Shown here piece after piece: positions 1 through 7,604 of a stretch of DNA of 15,059 nt. The DNA is from Russula earlei (taxonomy: Eukaryota; Basidiomycota; Agaricomycetes; Russulales; Russulaceae), in NCBI GenBank assembly GCA_025769875.1, contig JAGFNK010001092.1, positions 1-15,059 on the forward strand, in the 5' to 3' direction. The translations under genes and the position numbers were made by a program. Under the pieces are notes generated by a model. It worked only from the letters and a program-made list of their open reading frames with translations, was not told the origin of the DNA and did not search any database. Positions within the stretch are counted from its first letter, which is position 1, and the number at the start of each line of letters is the position of its first letter.

Positions 1-520
1 TCGAGGGTCTCTGTCGGAGATGATTCTTTTGGGAACGCCAAACCAAGGCACGAGGTGTTTCAGATACTCATGTGCAACACCTGTTCCATCGATCATTTTG
101 TTGCATGGGATGAATTTTGTTGCTTTAGAGCATCCTTGATAACTATGGTGAGGACGCTGTCAAATCCTTCTGATTTTGGTAGGTCAGTGATAAGGTCCAT
201 CGATATGTATTGAAAGGGGCCTTGTTCAACGTGTGTGTCGAGTGGAAAGGTCGTGGCTTTCTTTCTGGGTATATTGGTTTTGGACTCCTGACATTTGGCG
301 CAACCTTTGACGTATTGTTCTACAAATTGTCGTAGTCTGGGTCCTTCGTAATGTTGTTTGACTAAATCCCAGGTGTTAGCTATTCCTGGGTGTCCTGCGA
401 AAGGAGTGTCATGGAATTGTCTTAGAATTTCTCGTCGTTTGTCAGGCTTGTCTGGTAGGTAGATTTTTTTTGCGAATATTTCGGGTGGTAGTAGAGTGGT
501 TTTTTGTTCTCCTATCCCCT
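1..520 (-). pseudogene. Ty3/Gypsy integrase, partial and frameshifted
   Basis: This is the integrase end of pol, the enzyme that joins element cDNA to host DNA. Visible are the N-terminal zinc-binding HHCC motif (HDTPFAGH, then CAKC about 30 residues later) and the start of the DDE core with its first catalytic Asp in SMDLITDLP. Right after the VLTIV stretch one base is missing near 139-140 compared with the usual VDQG reading, and the open frame stops soon after. The core resumes in another frame and reaches the second catalytic Asp in IISDRDP at about 7-24. The third catalytic residue and the C-terminus lie beyond position 1. Confidence 0.9.
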
Positions 521-905
521 TGTTAAGGTCTTTGCGACGAGAAAGTGCATCGGCGATAGTGTGTGTATGTCCAGGGACGTGTTCCAGGGTGATATTAAAG
601 TCTTGCATGTATTGCATCCATCTGGCTTGTCGTCCTGTTAACTTCTGTGGTTCTTTAAAGTAAGTAAGATTTTTGTGGTCTGTTCTATTCTGACTGGTTT
701 GTCGGCTCCTAGAAAAAATGGTCATCCGCTTTTTAATCCAAAAATCACTGCTGCTAGTTCTTTATCATGAGCGTCATAATTTCTCTCTGCATCCAATAGC
801 GTCTAGAATAGTATGCGATTGGGGTGAAAACCATCTTCGTACTCTTGGGATATAACTGCTCCTATGGCGAATCCTGACGCGTCGGTTGTCTAGAATGAAT
901 TGTTT
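521..905 (-). pseudogene. Ty3/Gypsy RNase H domain, frameshifted
   Basis: This domain degrades the RNA of the RNA-DNA hybrid during reverse transcription. The first catalytic Asp lies in TDASGFAIGAV (Asp codon 881-883), with an in-frame TAG just before it. It is followed by YDAHDKELAA, then in another frame TDHKNL and the closing VPGHTHTIADALSRR, the usual end of a Ty3 RNase H. The N-terminal part (about 730-905) and the C-terminal part (about 525-725) are in different frames, with a break near 720-750. It is joined without a gap to reverse transcriptase upstream and integrase downstream, as in an intact Pol. Confidence 0.88.
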
Positions 906-999
906 CGTCCAATTTGGGGTGCGGAGTACTGGATAGGATACACAAGTTTCCTTTAGGATTTGAAAGGCTTGGTCTTCTTTTGTTGTCCATTCCCACTGT

Positions 1000-1943
1000 C
1001 TGTTCTTCTTGTTAAGTCATTCAGTGGTCTCGCTTTTATGGAAAAGTTGGGTATAAAGTATAAAGTTTCGATAGAAGTTACAAAATCCTAGGAAACTTCT
1101 GACTTCTTTTAGTGTAGATGGGGTGTGGCCAGTCCTTAATTCCTGTTGACTTTGACGGGGGTCCATAGTTATCTTTCCTTCTCCTATGATTACTCCGAGG
1201 TATTCTACCTTCTTTCTGTGGAAATTGACACTTTCTGGTTTGAGATAGAGATCGTGTTGTTTTAGCTTGGACAGTATATGGTTGACCTTGAGTGTGTGTT
1301 CTGTTTCGTTATTTTGTGTGGCAATGATGATGTCGTCCATGTAAATATTTTCAACCATCCCTGTGCTAATTTTCTTCTTGGAAATGTCCGTCCATCCATG
1401 GTTTGAAAGGTAGCTGGAGAGTTCGTTAGTCCGAAGAACATGACCGTAGGTCGGTTTCGAACAGTCCCGGGGTCACTAGTCTTGAAGGCTGCTTTCCATT
1501 CATTCTCCTTCGTTGATTCGAATATTGTTGTAGCCCCATCTGATGTCAAACTTAGTGAAGAGTTCTTTCCCTGCTAAAGCGTGAATGAGTTCTGGGATTA
1601 AAGGCAGTGGATACACGTTAAGTATTGCCCATTTATTTAGATTCCTATAGTCTTGTACCGGTCGAAATTTTCCGTCTTTCTTTTTTATAAGGAAGAATCC
1701 GCTGGCGTATGGCGAATTGGATCTTCTTATTCGTTTAAGTCAGTAGATTTTGTTCAGGAACTTTCCCTGTTCTTCCTTTTCCTTTGGTGAGAGGGGATAT
1801 ACTCTGCAGTTGATTGTGGTTGGAGCGTCTGACTTTAGGTCAATGGCGTGATCCCATTTTCTTGGTCCGGGGAACCTTCCGATTCTTGTTCCATGAATAC
1901 TTGTCCGTATTGGTGGTATTGGAGGGGAACTATTTCTTGCCAA
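1000..1943 (-). pseudogene. Ty3/Gypsy reverse transcriptase, frameshifted with stops
   Basis: RNA-directed DNA polymerase region. The entry segment WDHAIDL...YPLSPKEKEE (about 1760-1860) is followed by an in-frame TGA at 1740-1742 where related elements usually have Trp. The frame then continues through SPYASGFFLIKKKDGKFRPVQ and FDIRWGYN, whose catalytic Asp is at 1545-1547. A frameshift near 1500-1508 precedes WKAAFKT and FFGLTNSPATFQ. Another near 1355 precedes the active-site YMDD (1332-1343), which continues into DLYLKPE, VEYLGVIIG and SFLGFCNFYR, the thumb. All catalytic aspartates survive, but no continuous frame does. ATG codons inside this stretch are internal, not gene starts. Confidence 0.93.
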
Positions 1944-1986
1944 GTTTGTGTTTTTCCTTGTGCTTGTGATTCTGCCAGTTGTTGTG

Positions 1987-2542
1987 CTATGGTAGTTTTA
2001 CGTATTTGGGTTGTAGCCATAGCTCGTCGCCTTCTTCCCAGTCCGTCAATGCCTTGATCCATGCTGGGGTTTCTTGGTTTCCTTTGAGGGTGACTCTTCC
2101 CATAATGGTTCCCTTGGACCAATTTATTCTCGGATTTGTTGATTCTAGGAATGGATATCCTAGGATGATATCGTCTTGTCCTATATCTGCAACTAGGAAC
2201 TGGTGTGTGTGTCTTTGTCCCAGCAACTTCAACTCTAATTGGACGGTTTGGGTGACTTTCCCTGAACAGTTCAACGTTCCGTCGACTGTTTTTAACGTTT
2301 CTGGTTGGAATTAATTCTTTGGTCTGTAGATGTAATTCCTTTGTCAATCTAGGGGATATGAAGCATTCGGTAGCCCCGCTGTCTATCAGGGCTTTTCTTT
2401 CGGCTTTGTTCGATCCAATGTAAATAGAGTCATCACTGATATTGACTTTCTTTGAGACTTGTACATGGGATCGATACCTAAGGCTCGAGCAATCGCCATT
2501 ATACTCAAGTGTCCGAAAAATCCTCTTCTTTATCCTCGCCAT
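1987..2542 (-). pseudogene. Ty3/Gypsy aspartic protease and linker, frameshifted
   Basis: Retroviral-type aspartic protease that would cut Gag-Pol. The active-site motif LIDSGATECF is clear (Asp-Ser-Gly at 2375-2383), followed by PRLTKELHL. The second half, with ILGYPFLESTNPRINW (about 2110-2165), is in another frame; the break falls near 2300-2315. A further frame change near 2000 leads into the linker before reverse transcriptase. One DSG motif per chain fits an enzyme that works as a dimer. It sits directly downstream of the gag zinc knuckle, the normal Ty3 position. Confidence 0.88.
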
Positions 2543-3062
2543 CTCCCATCAATGCTTTAATGAAGGCCTCTCTTTCTTCTACAGAAAGCGCCTTTGCTGC
2601 CTTTGCTGCCTTCGCGACTTTGTCAGTAGTGCTCTCCTCGACTATTTCTACAGTGGAGGATTTGGATGCGATGGTGGTCGTATCAGCGGCGCGTGCGCGA
2701 GTTATTTCGCGTTTCGGCTTTGTAGGGCAGTCACGAGCCAGGTGTCCTCGGAGGGAGCAGTGGAAACATCTCCCCTCCTCTCGATGTTTCTGTTTCTCGG
2801 CTTTGGTGACTGCTTTGCGAGCGGCGCCTGTGCTGGTATCCATCGTGTTCGGGTCACATGGTGGGAGACGTGGACGTGCGGGTGTGGCGTTGCCTTGATT
2901 GTTCCCGTGGTTGGCCCATGCCGAGTTGATTAGTCGTCCCCAAGGTCTATTGTTCTGAGGTTGGTTGGTGTTGCGTCCACGTGTGCTGGAGTGATCGGAC
3001 AAGATCGCGTGTTTGCGCATCCAGACCCGATAATGCTTCTGTGCGGCCGCGACCCAATCCAT
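2505..3062 (-). pseudogene. Ty3/Gypsy gag C-terminus with CCHC zinc knuckle
   Basis: Nucleocapsid end of gag, which binds element RNA. It opens with a capsid-type segment (WVAAAQKHYRVW), passes through an Asn/Arg/Pro-rich linker, and carries one zinc knuckle, CFHCSLRGHLARDC (2727-2768), fitting CX2CX4HX4C exactly. After it come basic residues and an acidic, Ala/Lys-rich tail ending EDFSDT. This is the longest clean gag piece, 185 codons. The ATG at 3060-3062 is almost certainly internal, because capsid homology continues upstream in other frames. Confidence 0.85.
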
Positions 3063-4229
3063 GAAGGAAGTAGGATCTTACAGGTCGAGGCACAATTCAA
3101 CCAAGCTTCGTGGGAGTCCCCAGGCGAAGAGTCGCATTACTGTGGGCTCATCTACATCGAGCCCTGCAGCGTCTTGCCAGCAATTGAAATTCTAGATATA
3201 TAGTCGTTCAAGTCAGGCCATCTTTCATTTTCAGTTCCTTGAGTCGGATCCTTGGGCCTTCTCGCGTTCCACGTAGTCGGTGAACGCGCGACAGAATTGC
3301 TGTCGCATGGCTTCCCACGCTGTTCAGTCCGAGTGGGATAGTTGGTGGGGCTCGTTTTGTACAGTCTTCGAGCCACTGATCCATGGCTTCGAGCCATCCT
3401 TCCTACTTGGGTCCTTTCATCAGTGAGAGAAAAGTAATGCACACTTTTTGAATCGGGATCTCTGTGCAATTTTACCTATCATGGTTCATGGACATGAACC
3501 TGTTGAACGCGACCAGGAATGCATGTGTCCACGCGCGATTGCCGTTGAAAACTTTGAGGGGGATTCCCTCGAGTTTTCCATTGTTGGGGCCGCGTGCATT
3601 GCGGTCGCGGTCTGCGCGTGTGTCGTAGTCGTCGGGGTCGGGGTCGGGGCTCGGGGGTCATATTCCGCGGCCTCCCATTCCGGGGAATGAGGCGCGAGTG
3701 GGGGGTTGTGCCGTCCCGGACGATGCAGGTTGTGGTTGGACAGGGTCGGGGTCGGCGGCGGCAACGAAGACGTTCGTCGTTGTCGTTGGTTCGAGCTCCA
3801 TTGGAGCATGGGTGGTGGGGGCCGGTCCTGGCGTCGAGCGTGGCTTGGAGCCCTAGACCTGGGGAGGGGTGCTCCTGAGGCTGTCAATGTAGTAATATTG
3901 ATGCCTCGGAGAGGGCTTTGTTGAAGCCTGAAGGCCGGCCGAGTGACGCGCGTCGCTTCCCACAAGTCTCCTTGCCTTTCAATTTCGAACCAAAGGCCGT
4001 AAAGGTGACCCAGGGCAACTTTGGCACCCATCCAGTTAGCATAGTACCCGGTCCATGGTACACTGTCTTTCTGTATTGTGTAGAATTCGACACCATCATC
4101 GAACATAGTTATGCTAGGAACATTTTTCTCTTGGTCAGGCAGTAGTTCAAAGGGGCATTTGAGGGCGGCCAGTCCTTCAATAGTTGGGACTTGGTACCCT
4201 TTGGTCTTCCAGTCTCGAGTTGTAGTCAT
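3063..4229 (-). pseudogene. Ty3/Gypsy gag N-terminal and capsid region, frameshifted
   Basis: Start of gag. The likely initiator is the ATG at 4227-4229, 61 bases past the priming site, and the open frame runs to 3486. Its first 100 residues are Trp-rich and of a type I cannot place. They are followed by a Pro/Arg/Thr-rich low-complexity segment (about 3600-3890). Capsid-like sequence (VFNGNRAWTHAFLVAFNRF, about 3485-3555) appears in a different frame, and downstream pieces such as LNDYISR fall in yet another frame. At least three frame changes lie between 3600 and 3063. Shell protein function is inferred from position and the capsid-like segment. Confidence 0.72.
3634..3657 (+). other. G-quadruplex-type run in gag
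   Basis: The plus strand has four runs of four to five G (3634-3637, 3640-3643, 3646-3649, 3653-3657) separated by only 2-3 bases. This meets the usual sequence rule for a stable G-quadruplex. On the coding (minus) strand it is C-rich and encodes a Pro-Thr repeat of gag, so the quadruplex strand would be the element's template DNA strand, not its mRNA. Biological effect is unknown. Confidence 0.6.
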
Positions 4230-4290
4230 GTTGGAAGAAATCGATATATTTTCTGACGAGCGTGTGGTTCGGGGTCAAGGGTTCGAGCGG

Positions 4291-4302
4291 TAAGCTTGTT
4301 CT
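4291..4302 (-). other. Retrotransposon primer-binding site, self-priming type
   Basis: Read on the minus strand this is AGAACAAGCTTA, starting two bases after the end of the 5' LTR. It does not begin with TGG, as a site pairing with a tRNA CCA end would. Instead it is the exact 12-base reverse complement of TAAGCTTGTTCT at 4571-4582 inside the LTR, about 33 bases downstream of the LTR TATA box, where the transcript should begin. That is the arrangement described for Tf1, whose mRNA 5' end folds back and primes reverse transcription. Confidence 0.75.
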
Positions 4303-4570
4303 AATGTCACCGACTGGGGGCGGTGTCGCTGACAAATCGTTTCACGTGCGAGACATGCGCACTGAGTCGAGCGAGACAACAAGTTCTCGCGAGAATCGGG
4401 GATCACGGTGACAACACAGCGAAGGCTAGTGTGTACCGCGGAGTGGAGAGACAATGGATAAGTCTTCGCGTTCGAAGACTTAGAGAGTAGAAGAAGAAGT
4501 TTCTGAGTCGATTGCTTGATTCCCTGCAAGCCTACAGTCCCTGAAGCTAGAATCCAGTGATATTCACAAG

Positions 4571-4593
4571 AGAACAAGCTTAGGGCTTGTTCT
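4571..4593 (-). other. Predicted mRNA 5' end, hairpin-forming
   Basis: AGAACAAGC (4571-4579) and GCTTGTTCT (4585-4593) form a perfect 9-bp inverted repeat around a 5-base loop. The minus-strand segment 4582 to 4571 is also the exact partner of the priming site at 4291-4302. If the transcript starts near 4593 the hairpin would compete with priming-site pairing; if it starts near 4582 only the priming pairing is possible. The start site is inferred from the TATA box. Confidence 0.55.
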
Positions 4594-4607
4594 TTGCTAC
4601 TGACAGG

Positions 4608-4616
4608 TTTATATAG
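4608..4616 (-). promoter_or_regulatory. TATA box of the Gypsy LTR promoter
   Basis: On the minus strand the sequence reads CTATATAAA. It is the only strong TATA match near the start of the R region and lies 25-35 bases upstream of the segment that complements the priming site. This supports a transcript start around 4582-4593. Confidence 0.6.
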
Positions 4617-4800
4617 ACAATTATGTCCTATATCAAATAGTAGACATGAGGTAGCAACGAGACGATCAAGACTGAAACACACTGGAACATAGTGGTACAT
4701 GCGAGGCTAGGTGAGTCATATGAACGCACGGGAATCGTGAGGCTGTCCGGGTAGGCTTGTCCGGTTGCCGGTTTGGTCCGAGGGACCGGTACTTGTGACA

Positions 4801-5372
4801 GTCAGTCCAAGTGACCATTGACTTTTCAACTTTTTTGACTCTATAAAGACTTTATAAAGCTAAAAAATATTTATGTGTTTTTTCTGATGTGATCTACTCC
4901 CTCTTGTTGGTGGCTGTCTGGTGAAGATTATGAAGCTGAGGTGAAGGTCTGAGGGCATGACAACCAATACATGGGAGTGAGGAGCAGGACTAGTGGCACG
5001 CAAGGGGGATTGGGAATACAGAATTGTCTCTTAATCTTTTTGTTGGCTTGCTTTTCAAGCCTTTTAAGTACACCTTCACACCTACAATACTTGTAAGTAC
5101 TAGTCATAAAGATTTGCTATGTAGTATAAAAATGTTTTGAGTCAAGTAAGCCAATATTGCCTTTGTGGCCTTTAGCTGCAGCGACAAGCTTGCACTCTTG
5201 GTGAGCTCCACAGTGTCCTTAAGACATTTTGCTTGGGCCCATATCTGAGACATTTAAATAAAACTTCTTTTTAGTTTTTTAACTTTTAGCCCATGTGATT
5301 GGAAACAGATGAGATGGGTGTGAGATCAAGGTAAAGAGTTGTTTGGAGCAACTTTCCCCCACGAAGGGGGAG
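4801..5372. other. AT-rich non-coding spacer between LTR insertions
   Basis: This stretch has no long open frame, no recognisable protein remnant and no clear TG...CA border pair. It is AT-rich with T-tracts and ends in a purine run (GAAGGGGGAGGG, 5363-5374). That run resembles the polypurine tract found just before a 3' LTR, which leaves open that the last part is the tail of another element. Otherwise I see nothing in it. Confidence 0.5.
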
Positions 5373-5377
5373 GGTTC

Positions 5378-6338
5378 TGTCAAGACTCACTGTTGAACTA
5401 TCCAGTTCAAGAGCGAGGGATAAGCTCGAAGACGAGTCGATAGACGTCCAAGACGGCGTGGGCAAGAAGTAGAGTCCAGAGTAGTAACAGATACCAGAGA
5501 GGTATTGTTACTGTGAGAGTTGAGCAATCACGCAGGGAAGAGGCCAGAGTAGTCACAAGGGATGGTCCTTAAAGGAGTATCCCAGGGATGGAGAGTGCCG
5601 TAAACAAATGGACAGTCTGAGGACTGTCCACTACTTTATTGAGCGCTTATATACTACAAGAGGACTGCTAAATAGGGAACAAGTCATAACCTTGTTATCA
5701 AGCACAATAGAGTGATGAGTAAGAAGTCGGAGGATGCTTACTGAGCATGCTCAGTCATGCTCAGTAAGCTGCTGAGTAAGAAGACTCTTCTTGATGAGTA
5801 AGAGCTTCCATTGTCCACATGTTCACTGCTTTAGTGCACGTGCAAGCACCTGATTCATTTCCTGTTAGTTAGTTTAGGGCCGGTCATTTGAGGACTTGTA
5901 GTTTGGTTAGGGAATAGTGACATCTTATAAGGCCCTTATATAGTTCTATTAGGGTCCTTAGAGTCGACCCTAATACTTCTATTAAGGTCCTTAGTGTTGC
6001 CTTATAGTTCGTTCTATAGTTATTAGAGTTGGTCTAATAACGGGTTGTAGGGCCTTTGATACCAGGTTAGTACCTATTGTAGAGTTCCTAGGGTCGTTCC
6101 AAAGGGTCCTTAGGAAGGCCCTAATGCTGTCTTTTGTTGCTAGAAGGGTTGCCTTTAAGTGGGGCTTGCTGTATGTCGATTGTGCCGAGAATCGCTCGCG
6201 CAACAATGTGCGCGCGATATTGTGGACACCTCTACTCACCCCTTTTGCTCGTGTGAACAGGGTGACACCATAGAGGCTGGGTTTCCTCCTATAAGGAAGG
6301 GTCCTTCAAGGGCCCTCTCCGGAGAATGGTTCATGACA
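5378..6338. repeat. Probable solo LTR (961 bp) with GGTTC target duplication
   Basis: The left border TGTCA (5378-5382) and right border TGACA (6334-6338) are perfect inverted termini of the TG...CA type. Both are flanked outside by the same five bases, GGTTC (5373-5377 and 6339-6343), as expected for a 5-bp target duplication. No gag or pol remains lie inside, so a solo LTR left by recombination fits. A TATA-like TTATATA (about 5645-5653) suggests rightward transcription, but the orientation is not secure. An alternative is a 3' LTR ending earlier, since a polypurine-like run lies just upstream; the matching duplication argues against that. Confidence 0.6.
5736..5769. repeat. Perfect 14-bp inverted repeat inside the LTR
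   Basis: GCTTACTGAGCATG (5736-5749) is repeated as its exact reverse complement at 5756-5769 with a 6-base loop. The core GAGTAAG also occurs nearby at about 5716, 5773 and 5796 as direct copies. It lies downstream of the TATA-like box, so it would be in the transcribed R/U5 part if transcription is rightward. Confidence 0.75.
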
Positions 6339-6468
6339 GGTTCCAAAATTTTTATTCTGGGCCCTTTTGGGTCCCAAGGCATAGCATGTCGCACCGCAAA
6401 GGCGCTTCGCATGTCTTTGCCTTTGGTGGAGCAAAATCCACCACTGTCTTTTAGTGCCAGTATATAGT

Positions 6469-7070
6469 TGTTTCAGCGTCGCGGCCGTTGGAGCATTAGC
6501 TCAGGGTTCAGTGGGGCCAAGTCCCTGTGACTTGGTTCAAGGGTTCAATGGGGGCCGGCTCAGAGAGACCGGATCAGAGGTTTAGCGTCTCAAGGCTGAG
6601 TCAGACAATGACTCAGTCCACAGACAGAGTCAATCTCCTGGTTTCACAGAAGAGGAGGACGATGAGAGAGAGGCAGAAGAGGAAGAGGAACACAAGGGTT
6701 CCTTGAGGTGTGCTTAGGTCAAGCAGAGTATAGGCCAGCACAAGCAAGTTGTGATTGAGAGAGAGTACAGGGCAAGGGATGTGACAGGAAATGGGACAAA
6801 GCTAAGCTTGGGGCATTCCCCAGCCTTTACAGGCACTTAAATACTGTATCTAGTGAGGCTGTACAGTACCATATGCGGAACAATAGATAAAAGTGAGCCT
6901 ATAGCAAAAGAGACTCGACAATAGATAAAACAATAGATGAAACACAATGGGTGAAACAATAAGGACCATCAACATCAAGGGATGAAACAGTAACCAAGGG
7001 GATGGGGGTGGAAGTAGAGAACAATAAGGAGCAGTTTAGAGACGAACCGAAAGAGGGGTAAGTTACAACA
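6469..7070 (-). repeat. Solo LTR (602 bp) with ATAGT target duplication
   Basis: The borders TGTTTCAGCG (from 6469) and AGTTACAACA (to 7070) give TGTT...AACA inverted ends. The flanking pentamers are identical, ATAGT at 6464-6468 and 7071-7075. On the minus strand a TATA-like TATTTAAG (6836-6843) lies about 230 bases from the U3 end, followed by a possible hairpin around CTGGGGAATGCCCC, a layout resembling the Gypsy LTR above. No internal coding region is present. Removing it rejoins its target site just 2 bp from the neighbouring Copia LTR border at 7078. Confidence 0.7.
6880..6943. repeat. Short direct repeats in the LTR U3 region
   Basis: The motif ACAATAGATAAAA occurs at 6880-6892 and 6918-6930 and is followed directly by the variant CAATAGATGAAA (6931-6942); weaker copies with ACAAT/GAAAC follow to about 6990. 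The cluster lies upstream of the TATTTAAG box when read on the minus strand, a position where LTRs often carry repeated activator sites. The regulatory role is inferred only. Confidence 0.55.
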
Positions 7071-7077
7071 ATAGTCC

Positions 7078-7600
7078 TGTTGTGATCTCACACATAAGGA
7101 GCACACACAAAGGCGACTGAGACATCGCCCTGATGTGATACATTTAATGATATGATCCTATGTTACTTGGCTGCATCTACTTTATATCTCACCTTGTAGA
7201 TAGTGTATGTGATGATCAGTCTGATCTTCACTTCGTAGTTTGAACAGTCTTTGATTGTGGGCTCGTACAGCCCTTACCAGTTATCTACTTATTATAAGCC
7301 AGTAAATAGTTTACCTAGTTCCCCTCCGTGATTGCTTACATGCATGAGACACTGTGGTATGTCCCATTAGTTATCTCTCATACACACTGTGGACTCATGC
7401 CTAGATAGTTGTTACTTTGGGTTGGTGAGAGAAGTCCAGGTACGGGTAATGGAATGGTGGAAATCACTTGAATTTGTGGGCCCACATGAGGGCTGTAGTT
7501 AAAATCACAAGTATGCTACAGGCTTGGTAATCATACACCAAAGTACATACTGTAAGTAGTTTTTATGATTTTATGTATGATGTTGTATGAGATCATAACA
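7078..7600 (-). repeat. Probable Copia 3' LTR (523 bp) with 17-bp imperfect inverted ends
   Basis: The left end TGTTGTGATCTCACACA (7078-7094) and the reverse complement of the right end, TGTTATGATCTCATACA (7584-7600), agree at 15 of 17 bases, and the element starts TG and ends CA. On the minus strand it follows directly after a Copia RNase H remnant, where a 3' LTR belongs. No matching pentamer flanks the two ends, as expected if only one LTR of an element is present. Inverted ends of 17 bp are long for an LTR, so a small non-autonomous inverted-repeat element is the alternative. Confidence 0.5.
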
Positions 7601-7604
7601 AATG

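Larger units (their letters stand above)
1..4800 (-). mobile_element. Degenerate Ty3/Gypsy LTR retrotransposon, truncated by the window edge
   Basis: On the minus strand the order is 5' LTR (4305-4800), priming site, gag with a CCHC zinc knuckle, aspartic protease, reverse transcriptase with YMDD, RNase H, then integrase. That order, with integrase last, defines the Ty3/Gypsy (Metaviridae) class. Integrase is cut by the window edge and the downstream LTR lies outside. The coding part changes frame at least eight times and has in-frame stops, for example a TGA at 1740-1742, so no Gag-Pol can be made. Domain wording resembles the many Gypsy elements of mushroom-forming fungi, and the priming site suggests the Tf1/sushi lineage. 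The target duplication cannot be tested here; the right flank begins GTCAG at 4801. Confidence 0.95.
4305..4800 (-). repeat. 5' long terminal repeat of the Ty3/Gypsy element (496 bp)
   Basis: The borders are TGTCAC at 4305-4310 and GTGACA at 4795-4800, a perfect 6-bp inverted terminal repeat of the TG...CA type. The inner border abuts the priming site with a 2-base gap. Transcription is leftward, so U3 occupies about 4616-4800 and R/U5 about 4305-4582. A perfect 10-bp stem with a 4-base loop lies at 4459-4482 within R/U5. The partner LTR is outside the window, so LTR-LTR divergence and age cannot be measured. Confidence 0.85.

Noticed and set aside
1848..2314. Plus-strand open frames overlapping the protease and reverse transcriptase region
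   Set aside because: They are antisense to clear Ty3 pol domains and have no family features.
3448..3924. Plus-strand open frames over gag
   Set aside because: Low-complexity antisense of the Pro/Thr/Arg-rich gag segment.
4270..4292. tRNA gene or tRNA-type priming site from the GGTTCGAG sequence
   Set aside because: No cloverleaf can be drawn and the segment does not end in a TGG next to the LTR.
4275..4700. 141-codon minus-strand frame across the Gypsy LTR
   Set aside because: It lies inside the LTR R/U5 region and runs through the TATA box and priming site, with no protein similarity I can see.
5363..5374. Polypurine tract marking a 3' LTR
   Set aside because: It looks like one, but the LTR-like unit after it has matching GGTTC flanks on both sides, which points to an independent insertion. 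Kept only as an alternative.
5991..6467. Open frames of 82 and 102 codons inside the 961-bp LTR-like insertion
   Set aside because: They overlap on opposite strands, one runs past the element border, and neither shows motifs.
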